NCBI RefSeq assembly: GCF_901000735.1
Contig: NC_081546.1
Coordinates: forward strand, 19,405,220-19,469,219
Direction of reading: 5' to 3'
Origin: Corylus avellana
Lineage: Eukaryota > Streptophyta > Magnoliopsida > Fagales > Betulaceae
Length of the DNA stretch: 64,000 nt
The notes beneath the pieces are model-generated. The model was not told where the DNA came from, did not search any database, and was given only the letters and a program-made list of their open reading frames with translations. Position 1 is the stretch's first letter. Each line of letters starts with the position of its first letter. Positions 33,806 through 45,419 of this stretch are shown in pieces. A program made the translations under genes and the position numbers.

Positions 33806-34299
33806 GTTACCCCCCAATTCCCTTAGCCGAGGTACTCTGGTAACAAGAATTTAGTCAAAGCCTCCGGGCGGCTTGTTGTTTGACCTTGTCCGAGACTCGT
33901 GTCTCCCTGGTGAGTGTGCTTTGAGCTTGTCAGCTGGAGCTCTTTAGTTCTGTTTCTGGCGTCGTATGAGTTCCTGGGAGTACCCCCAGCTCTATCCTTT
34001 GCCTGGGGGTTTAAACCTGTCATAGCCTTGAGACACCCGGGGATCATGCCCAGTCCTCTCTTCAAATCATCAATAATCTAAAGGCGTAATATGGCGCCTT
34101 CCCATCAAGTCATCCGGGATCTATACCCGGATAGTCTTCCAAGACACCTGGGAATCATGCCCGGGTCTCTTTCCAAGCCACCAAAATAATCCGAAGGCAG
34201 ATTTGGTGCCTTCTCTTCAATGCCCTTTTGACCAACTAGGTTTTGAAGCTGCACAATAATCTTTAAGCAATAATTTACAAATCTTTCAACAAACTAACC

Positions 34300-35900
34300 T
34301 TTGTTCCCCATTCACCTTGGGGTGATTCCTAGTTTTCTTCTTGTCTTCGAGAATCTTCTAGTTTTTGTCCCAGGTTTACTCCTTGTCTCCAAGTATGAAT
34401 CTCCTGTTTTGTGACTGGGTTGTCTCCCCGTTGCTTGTTTTTAGCCCAAGGTTGTCTCCTTATCTCCTGGTTGTCGAGAGTACCCTTAACTCTTTCCTTT
34501 GCCCGGGGGTTAAGCCTGTCATATCATTGAGACACTCAGGGATCATGCCTGGTTCTCTCTTCAATGCTCGTTTTGACAAACTAGGCTCTGAACCTGCATA
34601 ATAATCTTCAAAGAATAATTTATAAGTCTTTCAATGGACTAACCTTTGTTCCCCATTCGCCTTGGGGTGATTCCTTGTTTTGGTTCAAGGTTTTCTCATT
34701 GTCTCCAAGAATCTTCTAGTTTTTATCCAAGGTTTACTCCTTGTCTCTAGGTATGAATCTCCTTGTTTTGTGACCGGGTTGTCTGCCGTTGCTTGGTTTT
34801 AGCCCAAGTTGTCTCCTTGTCTCCTTTGCTACCCTTTCGCCTTCTGGTAGCTCCTTGTTTTTGCTCAAGGTTTTCTCCTTGTTTCTAGGAATGAACCTTC
34901 TTGTTTTTGTCCAAGGTTTTTTCTTTGTCTCCGGGAATGAACCTGTACAATAATATGCTAATAATGATTTATAACTCTTTCAACAGACTAACCTTTGCTC
35001 CCCTTTCACCTTGGGGGTAGCTCCTTGTTTTTGTCCAAGGTTTTCTCCTTGTCTCTAGGAATGAACCGTCTTGTTTTTTGCCTAATATTTTCTCTTTATC
35101 TCCGAGAATAAACCTTCTAATTTTCTTGTTGCTGGGGATGAATCTTCTTGGTTTTTGACCGGTTGTCTCCTGTTAATTTTTTTTGGCCCAAGGTTTTCTC
35201 ATTGTCCTTGTTTTAGAGGGTTATCTCCCCATTCATTGTTTTTGCCCAAGGTTTTCTCCATGTCCTTGTTTTAGAGGGTTGTCTCCCAATCCATTGTTTT
35301 TGCCTAAGGTTTTCTCCTTGTCTCCAAGGGTGAATCTTCTTGTTTTTTACCGGGTTGTCTCCCGTTAATTGTTTTTATCCAAGATTTTCTCCTTGTCTCT
35401 AATGGCGCTCCTTGTTTTTTACCGGGTTGTCTCCCGTTAATTGTTTTTACTCAAGGTCGTCTCCTTGGCTCCTTGTTTTTTACCGGGTTGTCTCCCGTTA
35501 ATTGTTTTTACTCAAGGTTGTCTCCTTGTCTTCTTGTTTTTTACCAAGTTGTCTCCCATTAATTTTTTTTACCCAAGGTTATCTCCTTGCTTGTTTGTTT
35601 TCTACCGGATTGTCTCCCGTTAATTGTTTTTACCCAAGATTGTCTCCTTGTCTTCTTGTTTTTTCCAGGGTTTTCTCCATGTCCTTCTTGCCAAAGAGTA
35701 ATTGTCAAAGGGGGTCCCCGGAGACCAGGAACATTCCGATGCTTAAATTAGTCTTACTCTTTCTTCAAATCAAATTTATTATTGGAAAGACAGTCATATA
35801 ATAAAAAACACAAATAAATCAAACGATGGTACCCGAGTGTGCTACTGATAGCACCCTACCAAATCTTCTTGTTTTTGCCCAAGGTTTTCTCCTTGTCTTC
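34300..35900. repeat. Degenerate tandem array inside the non-autonomous LTR element
   Basis: Repeats of gtttttgcccaaggttttct, ctccttgtctc, taccgggttgtctcccgtta and aattgtttttac recur every 55-65 bases, most regular between 35160 and 35690. On the plus strand this gives repetitive Leu/Ser/Pro-rich frames that change phase between units, so I do not treat it as coding. A TTTC microsatellite (35938-35970) follows. Confidence 0.8.
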
Positions 35901-35939
35901 GGAGGTGAATTTTCTTTTTTCTTCCTTTTTTTTTCTTCT

Positions 35940-35970
<31 letters not shown>

Positions 35971-36148
35971 TTTCCTGCGGCAACCCATATTTCACGATCT
36001 TTTTTTTTTTTGTTTTTTTGTTTTTCTATGGATACTTTTGGCTGGTTGACGTTATTGCTTGAACGTGTGCTCACCACCATGACGGATTTTTTTTTTTAAA
36101 AATTTTTTTATGAGAAATGAATAATCGTTTCCACAAATGGCGCAAAAC

Positions 36149-36809
36149 TGTTAGAACAGTTTTCAACATAGTGTGGACTGCGCACTCTTCGAGGCCTTCT
36201 AGATCTGCAATACGTCATCATCGTGTGCTCCAAATAGATACAAAATAGTAAAAGCGTCAAAAGGCTCGCTAGCACTGTACCGAGGAAACTCCGATGCCTA
36301 AGTTAGTTTCTGAGAGAAAGATTATGTTTTGGTGCACAGTAAATCAATATGCTCAAAGGGGACTGATTGAGCTCTAATCCATAATTTCTAGTATGAGAGA
36401 ATGTACAATATGAGAATATATTTGTGTACCTTGTGTAGGGGCCTATTTATAGGCTGAAGAGTTGAGGTTGACTTGAACTAGTTCTCATTGTTTGAGTTAG
36501 TTTGGGAGTCCAAAGTTGAGTTAAACTTGAACAAGTTTTCCTTGTTGGAGTTGATTTGGGATTCCTGGGAGCTTAAGTTGGAATTGAGCTCCTATTCCCA
36601 TCTAGTCTTGGAATATGACTTCTTTATTCCAATATAGTCCCAATTGGAATATATCTTCTATTTATTAATTAAATAGTCACTTCTTATTTAATTAATATCT
36701 CCTTTTATTAATTAATAGCCCTTGCTATTAAAGTAATATCTTCATGTGCCTCTCCTTGGCCATTGGGCCCAGAATTTGGTAGGCATGTAGTTTGAATTTA
36801 TTCCTAACA
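36149..36809 (-). repeat. 5' LTR of the non-autonomous element
   Basis: 661 bp, partner of 33146-33805, bordered inside by the PBS-like sequence at about 36128-36147. Confidence 0.9.
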
Positions 36810-36814
36810 AAAAA

Positions 36815-37246
36815 CTAAACTAAATGTTTTCAATACTGGTCAACAATCTTCAGATGCAGATGATTCATTTGTAGTTAATTTGATTGAGAGTCTAGTTCAT
36901 GATTCCTTCCCACAATTTTTTTCGGAGTACACCCTTGAGACTTGTTTAACTCATTTTGGCTTGAATTTTGACATAGAGAGTTCCATTAGAGAAATCAGTG
37001 CTTTGCTTGATTCTACTCCTACTTTGGACTCAACTAAATGGATAGCCAAGGTGGAACTTCTTCCACAACTTGTCCCATTTATTGAGGAACTACCTGAATT
37101 GGATCTTAAGCCATTACTTGAGACTCTCAAGTATGCATTTTTAGGACCTTCAGAAACCTCGCCCGTCATAATTGTTTATGACCTTGATACTAAACAAGAG
37201 GGCAAGTTACTCAATGTTCTCAAGGAACATAAGACAACTTTAGGGT
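36815..37246 (+). pseudogene. Athila-type region between protease and RT
   Basis: This continues the frame interrupted at 33145 (KLNVFNTGQQ) with DDSFVVNLIESLVHDSF and LPELDLKPLLETLKYAFLGP, the conserved spacer before RT in this family (compare LELKPLPAKLKYAFLG in the element at 51841-63033). It is cut at 37246 by a solo LTR. Confidence 0.85.
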
Positions 37247-37355
37247 TGTAACGCCTCGGATATTTAATACAAAATAATAATAATGGGAGACTCTAATCTG
37301 CCAACCTCTCTGAATCCTACTAGATATGGAGGACTATGAATGTCCAACTAGTGGG

Positions 37356-37386
<31 letters not shown>

Positions 37387-39720
37387 AACTATGTAAGTCC
37401 ATGACTTAGTAAGTTACCTTGGAATCAAGGTCATTCTGAGAGCCTAACATTTTAATGTAATATAAACCAAAAGCATTTAAAACATCTGTAAATGCCACAT
37501 GTTTTGCAATACAATCTAGAAAATGTATTATCTCCATTATTATGCTATTAAAATAAATGAGTTAATGTTTGAGACAGATTATCAAAGCATAATTATAGTG
37601 ACAACTATTTTAATCACAAAACACGAGAATATGCTAACATTATAAATATAAGATACTTAATCATTAGAGCTTTCCTCCATATGGTCTATTTGGGCCCTTA
37701 ACCCATTCCCGTTCGGGTTTGTGCATTCTCGAAAGAACCTTTGGTACAACACAGGTGCCTCTATATGCACAAACTAGTGGTCATTATCATTAGCTTGATT
37801 GGGTTTGACTTCGGGTGGCCCACACTGCTAACAATGTTGTATGCCGTAACCACCATGTGAACATGGCTGTACGTGGTTACTCATTTGGCCTCTTAGATCG
37901 AATGGCAAATTATAACATAAATTGGACCATAGGGTCAAGCCCTTATAATGGTATCCTATGACCCTTGGTCACGTCATACTAAATGCAATATATTCAATTA
38001 ACATAACAATATTTCTTTCTTAAATCACAGCGATGTAAACAATAAAGATCATTGATTAATGCTTGAAAATTTATAGGCTCACGACATAATCATAAGAGAC
38101 ATGAACAAAATAGTTTAATAATTTATATCAATATAGCATGCTAAAAATAGTTTTCATTTCCGAGTTTCGTAAGTATTCACTTACCTTGACCAATCAGATG
38201 ATTTCTCATACATCATAACCTCATGCACTATAAACCAACTTACCAGTCACACAAATGTTAAACACAAACCTAAGACACACTCAAGATCCTAAATCACACA
38301 TTAGAAACCCTGACTTAGGCTTCCAAGCAGTTGTGGTCAACTTGGAAAGTTTTAGGGTAAATCCGAACAGTTTGGGATCAAACCGAACAGTCTAGGATCA
38401 ATTCAAAGCGGTTGGGATCGATCCTGTATGAGTTAGGATCGATCCTGGCTGGGAGGATCGATCCTGCCAGTGTAGGGATCAATCATGGTGCTTTCCAACA
38501 CCAGGTTTGTGCCTTCTACACCTCTCAAATGTATAATTAAACACACTAAAACTTCCTAGGGTTTTTTGAAAACATCTGGAAATGTTCACAAGGTTCAAGG
38601 TTACGCTCCTGATATGAGTTTATCAAAAGTTAACTTTGATTACCTTGAACCAATCATAAAATATTACATGTGTGTGTCTGTGTTGATTTAAAACGTTGTT
38701 TGAATACTTTAAAATATAAATATGTAACATAAAATATCAACTTTTATAAAATAATGTAAACATAAAATATAAATTGTACTTTATTTGAAATCATTGTTTA
38801 AAACAATATATCTTATTACAAAAACGTATTTATTCATCATTGTATTGTTTAGTAATGGTCTATTCCTATGAATAGTTATTCCCGTGGGAATCACTAATTC
38901 TTTACACATAATAAGAGGAATAGCTATCCCTTACACACAATGAGAGGAATAACTAAGTTTTCCAAAAAAAAACATTTTTTTTTTTTAAAAAAAAAAATTT
39001 CTCTCCAACTTCAAAAAAGAAGAAGAAAAAAAAAACCTTGTGGGTGGCTGGCCACCCACAAGGTTTTTTAGTATTTTTTATTTTTTATTTTTTAGTTTTG
39101 GAAAAATTATAAATTATATGGGCTTTTTAGTAATTTTGGTTCTATTCCAATTATGAAATATGTGTTACTACCGAACTAAAGAATTTGAATAATTATTTCA
39201 TCTTGACTTTCCCATGAATACCTATTAATTTACCTATTGAAATATCTATTCCTCAAACCAAACGGGGCCTAAGGGTTATGGTTTTACCTTGAGAAAACTG
39301 AAGAGGAGCGTCATCAAAGTCTTGGAGAATGTCAGAGAACATTAGTTACGAGCTGTTTTCGAGTTCTAGTATTGCCCTAGAACTCTGGAGGCTAGGTTTT
39401 TCGTGCATGTGGGTTGTAAGAAGGGTAAGAGGGGTTAAAATAGGCTACAGATCGAGATTCTAGGGTTTTGGGTGCCCAAAATTGAATTTTTGACACGATA
39501 GGATCGATCCTAAAAAGTGGGGGGCCAATCCTAGTGAGCTGGGATTGATCCTGTACGGATAAAGATTGATCCTCTTGGGTAGGATTGATCCTCAATTTTT
39601 ATTTTTTATTTTTTTTAAACGAACCCTAATTTTATGTAAAACATTTTTATCTCAAGAACTATGTGCATTTGAAAATATATATATATATTAAAAATAGATT
39701 TTATTTTTTGGGGTATTACA
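37247..39720 (-). repeat. Solo LTR, 2,474 bp, minus orientation
   Basis: Reads TGTAACGCC...GTATTACA on the plus strand and TGTAATACCCC... on the minus, the usual start of a plant Gypsy LTR. The target sequence (a)gggt is duplicated on both sides (37242-37246 and 39720-39724), and the Athila reading continues across it. The palindrome GGATCGATCC occurs four times exactly (38415, 38436, 38455, 39501), with several one-off variants. A MITE-like segment (38830-39270) lies inside. No coding region. Confidence 0.88.
38830..39270. mobile_element. MITE-like insertion inside the solo LTR
   Basis: The right end ctcaaaccaaacggggccta is a common plant MITE terminus. The left end near tttagtaatggtctattcc matches it in inverse only loosely. 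At 39030-39069 is a perfect hairpin: 19-base arms (aaaaaaccttgtgggtggc) around a TG loop. Confidence 0.45.
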
Positions 39721-40739
39721 GGGTGAAAAATAGCGGACATAACAGGTATCAATCTATCCGTGTGCATTGTATTCACCTTGAGGAGAATTCAAAACCTACC
39801 CACAAGATGCAACGAAGAATTAATCCCAACATGAGAGAGGTTGTCACAGTTAAAGTTCTTAAGTTGTTAGATGTTGGTATCATTTATCCTATCTTAGATA
39901 GTAATTGGGTTAGTTGAGTTCAGGTTGTTCCAAAGAAGTCAATAATTACGTTGTTCAAGAATAATGAGGATGAGTTGGTTCCAACCCGAATAACCATTGG
40001 TTGGAGAGTTTGTATTGATTATCGTAAGCTGAACTTAGTCACAAGGAATGATCACTTTCCTCTCCCTTTCATTGATCAGATGCTTGAGAGATTAGCAGTG
40101 CATAACTACTATTGTTTCTTAGAAAGTTATTCTAGTTATAACCAAATCCTAATTGCCCTTGAGGATCAAGAGAAAACCACATTCACCTGCCCTTTTGGTA
40201 CTTACGCTTACAGATGGATGCCGTTCGGAATGTGCAATGCACATGCCACTTTTCAACGGTGCATGATGAGCATATTTTCTGATATGGTTGAGTGTTTTCT
40301 GGAGATATTCACAGATGACTTTTCTATTTTTGGATCTTCATTTGATGAGTGTTTACACCATCTATCTCTTGTGCTCGAAATGTCTGAAAGGATTAATCTT
40401 GTGTTGAATTGGGAGAAATGTCATATTATGGTGCTACAAGGGATTGTTCTTGGACATGTCATTTATTGTAGGGGCATTGAAGTTCATAAAGCCAAAATTG
40501 ATTTAATTTCTAACCTACCTCCACCAAGAACAGTGAAGGCGATTAAATCATTTTTTAGGCCATGCTGAATTTTATAGGAGACTCATTAAAGGCTTTAGTA
40601 AAATTTCTCGACCTCTATGCAACTTACTTGCTAAGGATGTTGATTTTGTCTTTGATAAAGAATGTTTGGATGTTTTTGAGACACTTAAACAATTATTGAC
40701 TTCTGCATCAATCATCCAACCACCTAATTGGAATTTACC
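39721..40739 (+). pseudogene. Athila-type reverse transcriptase (decayed)
   Basis: RINPNMREVV and DVGIIYPILDSNWVS open the RT. WRVCIDYRKLN, HFPLPFIDQMLERLA, CPFGTYAYRWMPFGMCNA and the active-site segment FTDDFSIFG (normally FMDD or YMDD) follow, spanning 39808-40568. There is a stop at 39915 and a frame change at about 40560. The connection domain continues to NWNLP at 40739, where a solo LTR is inserted. The RT would copy element RNA into DNA in a virus-like particle. Confidence 0.88.
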
Positions 40740-42757
40740 TGTAATACCCTATAAAAACATCTGTTTTAAAAAGGGATTAAAAATGTGGTTAGTAATTTTA
40801 TAAAATATAGTTTTATAACAAAAGATTTAAACCCTTGTAAGTAAACCAACCCCTTGAGCGTTTTGAGGCAATACCAAGATCCCACCCCTTTTTGACTGTA
40901 CGTACGCTCCTGTCTTTAGTGAGGACGTATGCTCCTGTCTTTAGTGATGATGTATGTCTAGGGGACCACCCGTACATACGCTGATGTCTTTAGTGAGTAC
41001 GTACGCCCAATAGTACAGTACGTACGCACCTGTCTTTAGTGAGTACATATGCCTAATAGTATATTACATACAATGACACTTTGAAAAGCAGTTTTAACCC
41101 ATTCTCCACCTTTTCATAGCATACGACACCCCAAACCCCTATATAAAGCCCCCAGTCAACCTCTAACCTCCCCTACACTTAAGAAACCATAAAACCTAGT
41201 GTAAGGGGTGATTTTGTGAACGAAGAAGGAGATTAGAGGAGTTGGCCATAATCTAAGGTAACCCCTTGCCCATTTTCATAACTTTCATGTTGTTCTTACT
41301 ACTTTCCTAATGTTATAAGTTCTAAAGGCACTATGACAAGCTCTTGTACCCATCTTCTTACAAAACCAAGAAATGTTTTCAAAGAACCTTAAAGCACCTC
41401 TTTGATTCTTTGTATTGCATGATAATGCGTTTTCTTACAATGCATGTGTTTGCTTAGTAGCTTAGGATGAGATGTATCAGCCTTTAGATTGAATAGAAGT
41501 CTCAAAACATAGTTTGGAGCTGTTGGTCGAAATACTTAACTCACTGGCCGGACATACGCTCTCGAGGCCGTACGTACAACTAGGGATCCAAGTGTCTGCC
41601 TTTATTTCCATTCGTGTAATATTAGGTCCAGCAATCCCTTTTGTGAGATATGACTTAGTACCATACTTGTAGAAGTCCTCTAGTACTGCGTATAACGATG
41701 TGTCGTATTTTGTTATAGCAGGTTTTTGTGATGTCGGAGGATTTGAGCAAGCGAACAAGGTAAGTAAACACTTACAAATATTTTCTTTAAAAAATGAGGG
41801 ATATGTCAGCTGACTGACCACGTGTATGATATGAGCATGTCTACTTTTTGTAATAACTTGGTAATTGCTTTAATAACTGGTTGTGATAAGATGCAGCATA
41901 TGACATGGTATACCGGTATGTTTGGAATAATGGCTATAGGCTTACTATATAGACTTGATTCTGTGGTCAAATGTGTGTGTTTGTGGGCCTTAGATCCAGT
42001 GATTTTTGTGACTAGTGCAACCATTGCCAAATGGTTGGTTATTACAGGATGTACATCACTAGTAACGTGGGTCACCTACGGACGGATTCGGTCAAGCTGC
42101 TAGTGGTGGACGGTAGCGTACAATGGTCGGGACACCGGCATTGTATTACAGGTCCCTAAGGACAGCGCCAACCTTGCTGAGAAGGGGTAATATCTTGGGT
42201 AGACCATATATAATAGTTACAACCTATAAGCATTAGTTTTTCTGCATCAAAATACTTAGGCGACTGCCCCGGGGAGTACACCACCCTTTTATTAACCAAA
42301 CAATATTGTTAATGTGTATTAACGGAGACAACACCTCATTTTTAATGTTTACCAAAAACTACATGTTTATTTCTACTTAATAATAATGAGCTTATGTCAT
42401 ACCAAATTGTGAGGTTTACTTACTAAGTCGTTAGACTTACGTGGTTATTACTCTTATAGGGAGCTTGTTCCTAGAACCCAAGAGTGGTATAGTTGCTACT
42501 ACAAACTTTGGTCTAAGATCTTCATGTTATTATCAGGTTTGCTTTATATTATTGTTAGTTGCTCCATTTATTTGATTTGAGTATTTTACTTGTACCATAA
42601 TGATTTATAGTTTTTCTCAAATTAATTTTACATTCCTATGCATTAACTTTGATAATGCTTAGAGGGGCGATTCCCCATTTAGCCACCAGTTAATTATTCT
42701 GGGGTAATTGCCAGTAACCCTGCCAGGCTGGCCAATGTCATTTTTAGGGGCATTACA
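40740..42757 (+). repeat. Solo LTR, 2,018 bp, plus orientation
   Basis: TGTAATACCC...GGGCATTACA with perfect 5-bp duplication TTACC (40735-40739 and 42758-42762). TATA box ctatataaag lies near 41139-41148. Upstream at 40898-41070 is an array combining the palindrome GTACGTAC with cctgtctttagtgag (about five copies). A further gtacgtac lies near 41572. No protein-coding region. Confidence 0.94.
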
Positions 42758-42762
42758 TTACC

Positions 42763-43759
42763 TTTTGAGCATATATGTGATGCATTTGATTAAGCCGTTG
42801 GAGCTGTTTTAGGACAGAAGTGAAACAAGTGGCCCCAAGTCATCTATTACGCCAGTAGGACCCTCAATGATGCTCAACTTAATTATTCTACCACTGAGTG
42901 AGAGTTACTAGCTCTAGTATTTGCATTCGACAAGTTCTGATCATATCTTTTAGGATCCAAAGTCATAATGTTTTTAGATTATGCAGCATTGAAGTATCTT
43001 CTCTCTAAGAAGGATGCTAAACCTCCCTTGATTCATTGAGTTTTATTGCCACAAGAATTTGATATCGAAATTCGGGATAAGAAGAGTTTTGATAATGTTG
43101 TAGCTGACCATTTGTCTAGACTTGTTGTAGAGACTTCTATGAATCCATTACCCTTGAATGAGTCATTTCTTGATGAACAACTTCTAGTTGTCTCTCAATT
43201 ACATTAGTACGTAGATATTGTGAATTACATTGTTACAGGTCGATTCTCTAAAAGTTGGACCAAACAAGATAAATCTAAATTTCTTGCCGAGGTTAAACAT
43301 TTTTGTTTGGGATGATCCATACCTTTTCAAGTGTTGCCCCGACCAAGTCTGGGAGATGCATTCTTGAGAGTGAGTTTCATAGTATTATCTCATTTTGTGA
43401 TGACCATGCCTGTGGTGATCACTTTGGTGCTAAAAACACTGCTGCAAAGGGTATACAATGTGGATTCTAATGGCCTACTCTTTTTCGTGATGCCCATAAG
43501 TTTTGAGCCACATGTGATCGATGCCAACTTATGGGCAATATTTCTTGATGAAACATGTTGCCTCTTACCAATATTCTTATTGTTGAGATATTTGATGTTT
43601 AGGGTATCGATTTCATGGGTCCATTCCCTCCATTGTTCGGTTATCTCTATATTCATGTTAGTGTTGATTATCTTTCCAAGTGGGTTGAAAACTTGAAGCA
43701 GTGCCTTGCAAGATGAACAACTACAAGGTTGTGGTAAATTTTTTGAAAGATAATATTTT
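42763..43759 (+). pseudogene. Athila-type RNase H and integrase N-terminus (decayed)
   Basis: RNase H pieces: [51 protein letters not shown] and ADHLSRL (42830-43130). A linker reads YVDIVNYIVTGR (43210-43245). The integrase HHCC and core are recognisable only by switching frames (for example CDRCQLMGN near 43515-43540, SVDYLSKWV near 43660-43690). A MITE interrupts the core at 43760. Confidence 0.8.
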
Positions 43760-44455
43760 GGGCTAATTACCTTTTCCCCCATTAACTACAATGCATTGTC
43801 AATTTTCCTCCATGAACTGCCAACCTTACTGCCCGACCCTAACAGACTACCATTTTCTTCCCAAAACTCCTCTTCCGTCAGTCAAACTTGTTAAATTGGA
43901 TGGAATATTCTCTTTTAAACGTTAAATTTCATTAAAAGACAAAAATACCCCCAAATAAAAATTCAAACAAAGAAATAAATATATAAATTAACTTTTTTTT
44001 AAAAAAAAAGAAAAAGAAAAAGAAAAAAGAAAGTAACCAAGTGACCCCTGGGGTCACAAAGTGACCCTCTTGGGTCACTTGTGACCCCAGGGGTCACTTG
44101 TTGACCCACTGTGGGTCACAAAGTGACCTATCAGAGGGTGACCAAGTGACCCAACGGTGACCCACCGTGGGTCACAATGTGACCCAACAGGGGGTCACTT
44201 GTGACCCACTGTGGTGACCCACGATGGGTCTTTTTTTTCTTTTCTTTTTTAATATAATAATGATGATAATAATTTTTTATTTATAAAGTTAGGGTATTTA
44301 GGTCATTTCAAAGTTTTTAACAAGTTTGACTGACGGAATGGGGGGTGTTTTGGAAGAAAATGGTAGTATGATAGGGTCGGACAGTAAGGTTGGCAGTTCA
44401 TGAAGAAAAATTGACAATACGTTGTAGTTTATGGGGGTAAAAGGTAATTACCCCA
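43760..44455. mobile_element. MITE with GTGACCC core, 696 bp
   Basis: Long TIRs (gggctaattaccttttcccc; the right arm inverted gggtaattaccttttac) pair for about 150-180 bases each. The 8-bp duplication aatatttt flanks it (43752-43759 and 44456-44463). The centre (44040-44225) is a dense array of GTGACCC and GGGTCAC units facing each other. It lies in the integrase of the older Athila copy. Confidence 0.85.
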
Positions 44456-44463
44456 AATATTTT

Positions 44464-44723
44464 TTCTCATTTTGGTACTCCTTTAGCAATTATAAGTGAT
44501 GGTGGTACTCAATCACTCATAAAGTTGCAACCCCTTATCATCCATAAACAAGTGGACATGTGTAAATTTCAATTCAGGAGATTAAGCATATTTTAAAAAG
44601 AAAAAAATGTTCAACCACATCGTAAGGATTGGTCACAACAGTTGAACGATGCTATTTGGACTTATCATACAACATTTAAAATCGCGATTGGTATGTCTCC
44701 CTATAGACTTGTATTTGGGAAAG
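44464..44723 (+). pseudogene. Athila-type integrase, C-terminal piece
   Basis: The integrase core resumes after the MITE (SHFGTPLAIISDGG-like reading near 44465-44510, HKVATPYHP near 44519-44546) and then ...[22 protein letters not shown] (44655-44723), where it stops abruptly at the hAT end. Confidence 0.8.
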
Positions 44724-45415
44724 TAGGGGTGTTCAAACGGTTATAACCGTTGGTTATTGGCTATAACCGCTAGCCGCAACCGACTTTGGCGGTTATTGGT
44801 TTTTAATAACCACAACCGCAACCGCCTAGGTAGTTATTTTATAACTGGCGGTTAGTGGTTATTCAATCCAATAACTGCCAATTATAATAGCTTTTGTTAA
44901 AATGGGTTTTTTAATTGTTTTGGGCCTTAATTTGCCTATTTTTTGTTCTTATTTTAAGGGTTTAAGGCCAAAATGTTCAAAAAAAGATGAAAAAGAGCAT
45001 GCTATTTTTTGGGCCAGCCAATGTTTGAATAAGGCTTGGCCTAAAACATCTCATATCACATTATATATTTCACATACATAGTCATAAATAGCTCATATCC
45101 ATTAATCCAAATACAAATGAAAAAATTAAAAAGACAAATCCCAAATCTGGAAACATATTACAAACCAAATGGAAGCAAAGCAGTAAGCAGTAAGCACAGC
45201 CAACAAGTTTGAATAAAACCAAATCCCAAATCTGGATAAAACAAATAAATTCTCAAATGAGCCAAAGAAGCATAAGCTTGGTATCTCAATTTTTTGGTCT
45301 TAATTCCGAGAAATAAGAGAATGGCAGGCGGGCACCATGAAATGAGAAAATGAGGGATTGAGAGACAGGGAGGGACTACAGAATGAAACCCTATTGTTTA
45401 TTCTCCCTCCAAAAT
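44724..45415. mobile_element. Truncated hAT element
   Basis: taggggtgttcaaacggtta is a typical hAT terminus, followed by subterminal repeats of taaccg / cggtta (44740-44885). The remainder is AT-rich. No matching right terminus is present; the sequence passes into the pararetrovirus near 45420. So the element was either broken by that integration or by a deletion. Confidence 0.6.
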
Positions 45416-45419
45416 GACG

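Larger units (their letters stand above)
33146..36809 (-). mobile_element. Non-autonomous LTR retrotransposon, 3.66 kb
   Basis: LTRs are at 33146-33805 and 36149-36809 (TGTTAGAACAG...CATAACA on the plus strand). A direct repeat aaaac flanks it (33141-33145 and about 36811-36815, with one extra A). On the minus strand a PBS-like ttgcgccatttgtggaaac lies next to the 36149 LTR, and a purine tract ggaattggggggtaac next to the 33805 LTR, so the element reads on the minus strand. TATA boxes (cctataaataggt on that strand) lie near 33441 and 36443. The 2.34 kb interior has no gag or pol; it is mostly a degenerate array of a roughly 60-base unit. Inserted in the protease of the older Athila element. 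Confidence 0.9.
31960..44723 (+). mobile_element. Decayed Athila-type Gypsy retrotransposon, plus strand, no LTRs
   Basis: About 3.9 kb of retroelement coding sequence remains once four insertions are removed: 33146-36809, 37247-39720, 40740-42757 and 43760-44455. The order gag end, protease, RT, RNase H, integrase matches that of the element at 51841-63033, and many peptides can be aligned with it (for example KFLKDLCTQK, LDAGVIYPI-type, CPFGT, MMSIFSDMVE). Neither LTR is present. The 5' side fades out at about 31960 and the 3' side is cut inside the integrase by a hAT end at 44724. Numerous stops and shifts make it the older of the two Athila-type copies. Confidence 0.88.

Noticed and set aside
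35183..35801. Repetitive Leu/Ser/Pro frames in the 33146-36809 element, resembling a repeat protein
   Set aside because: Frame phase changes from repeat to repeat, and the element reads on the opposite strand.
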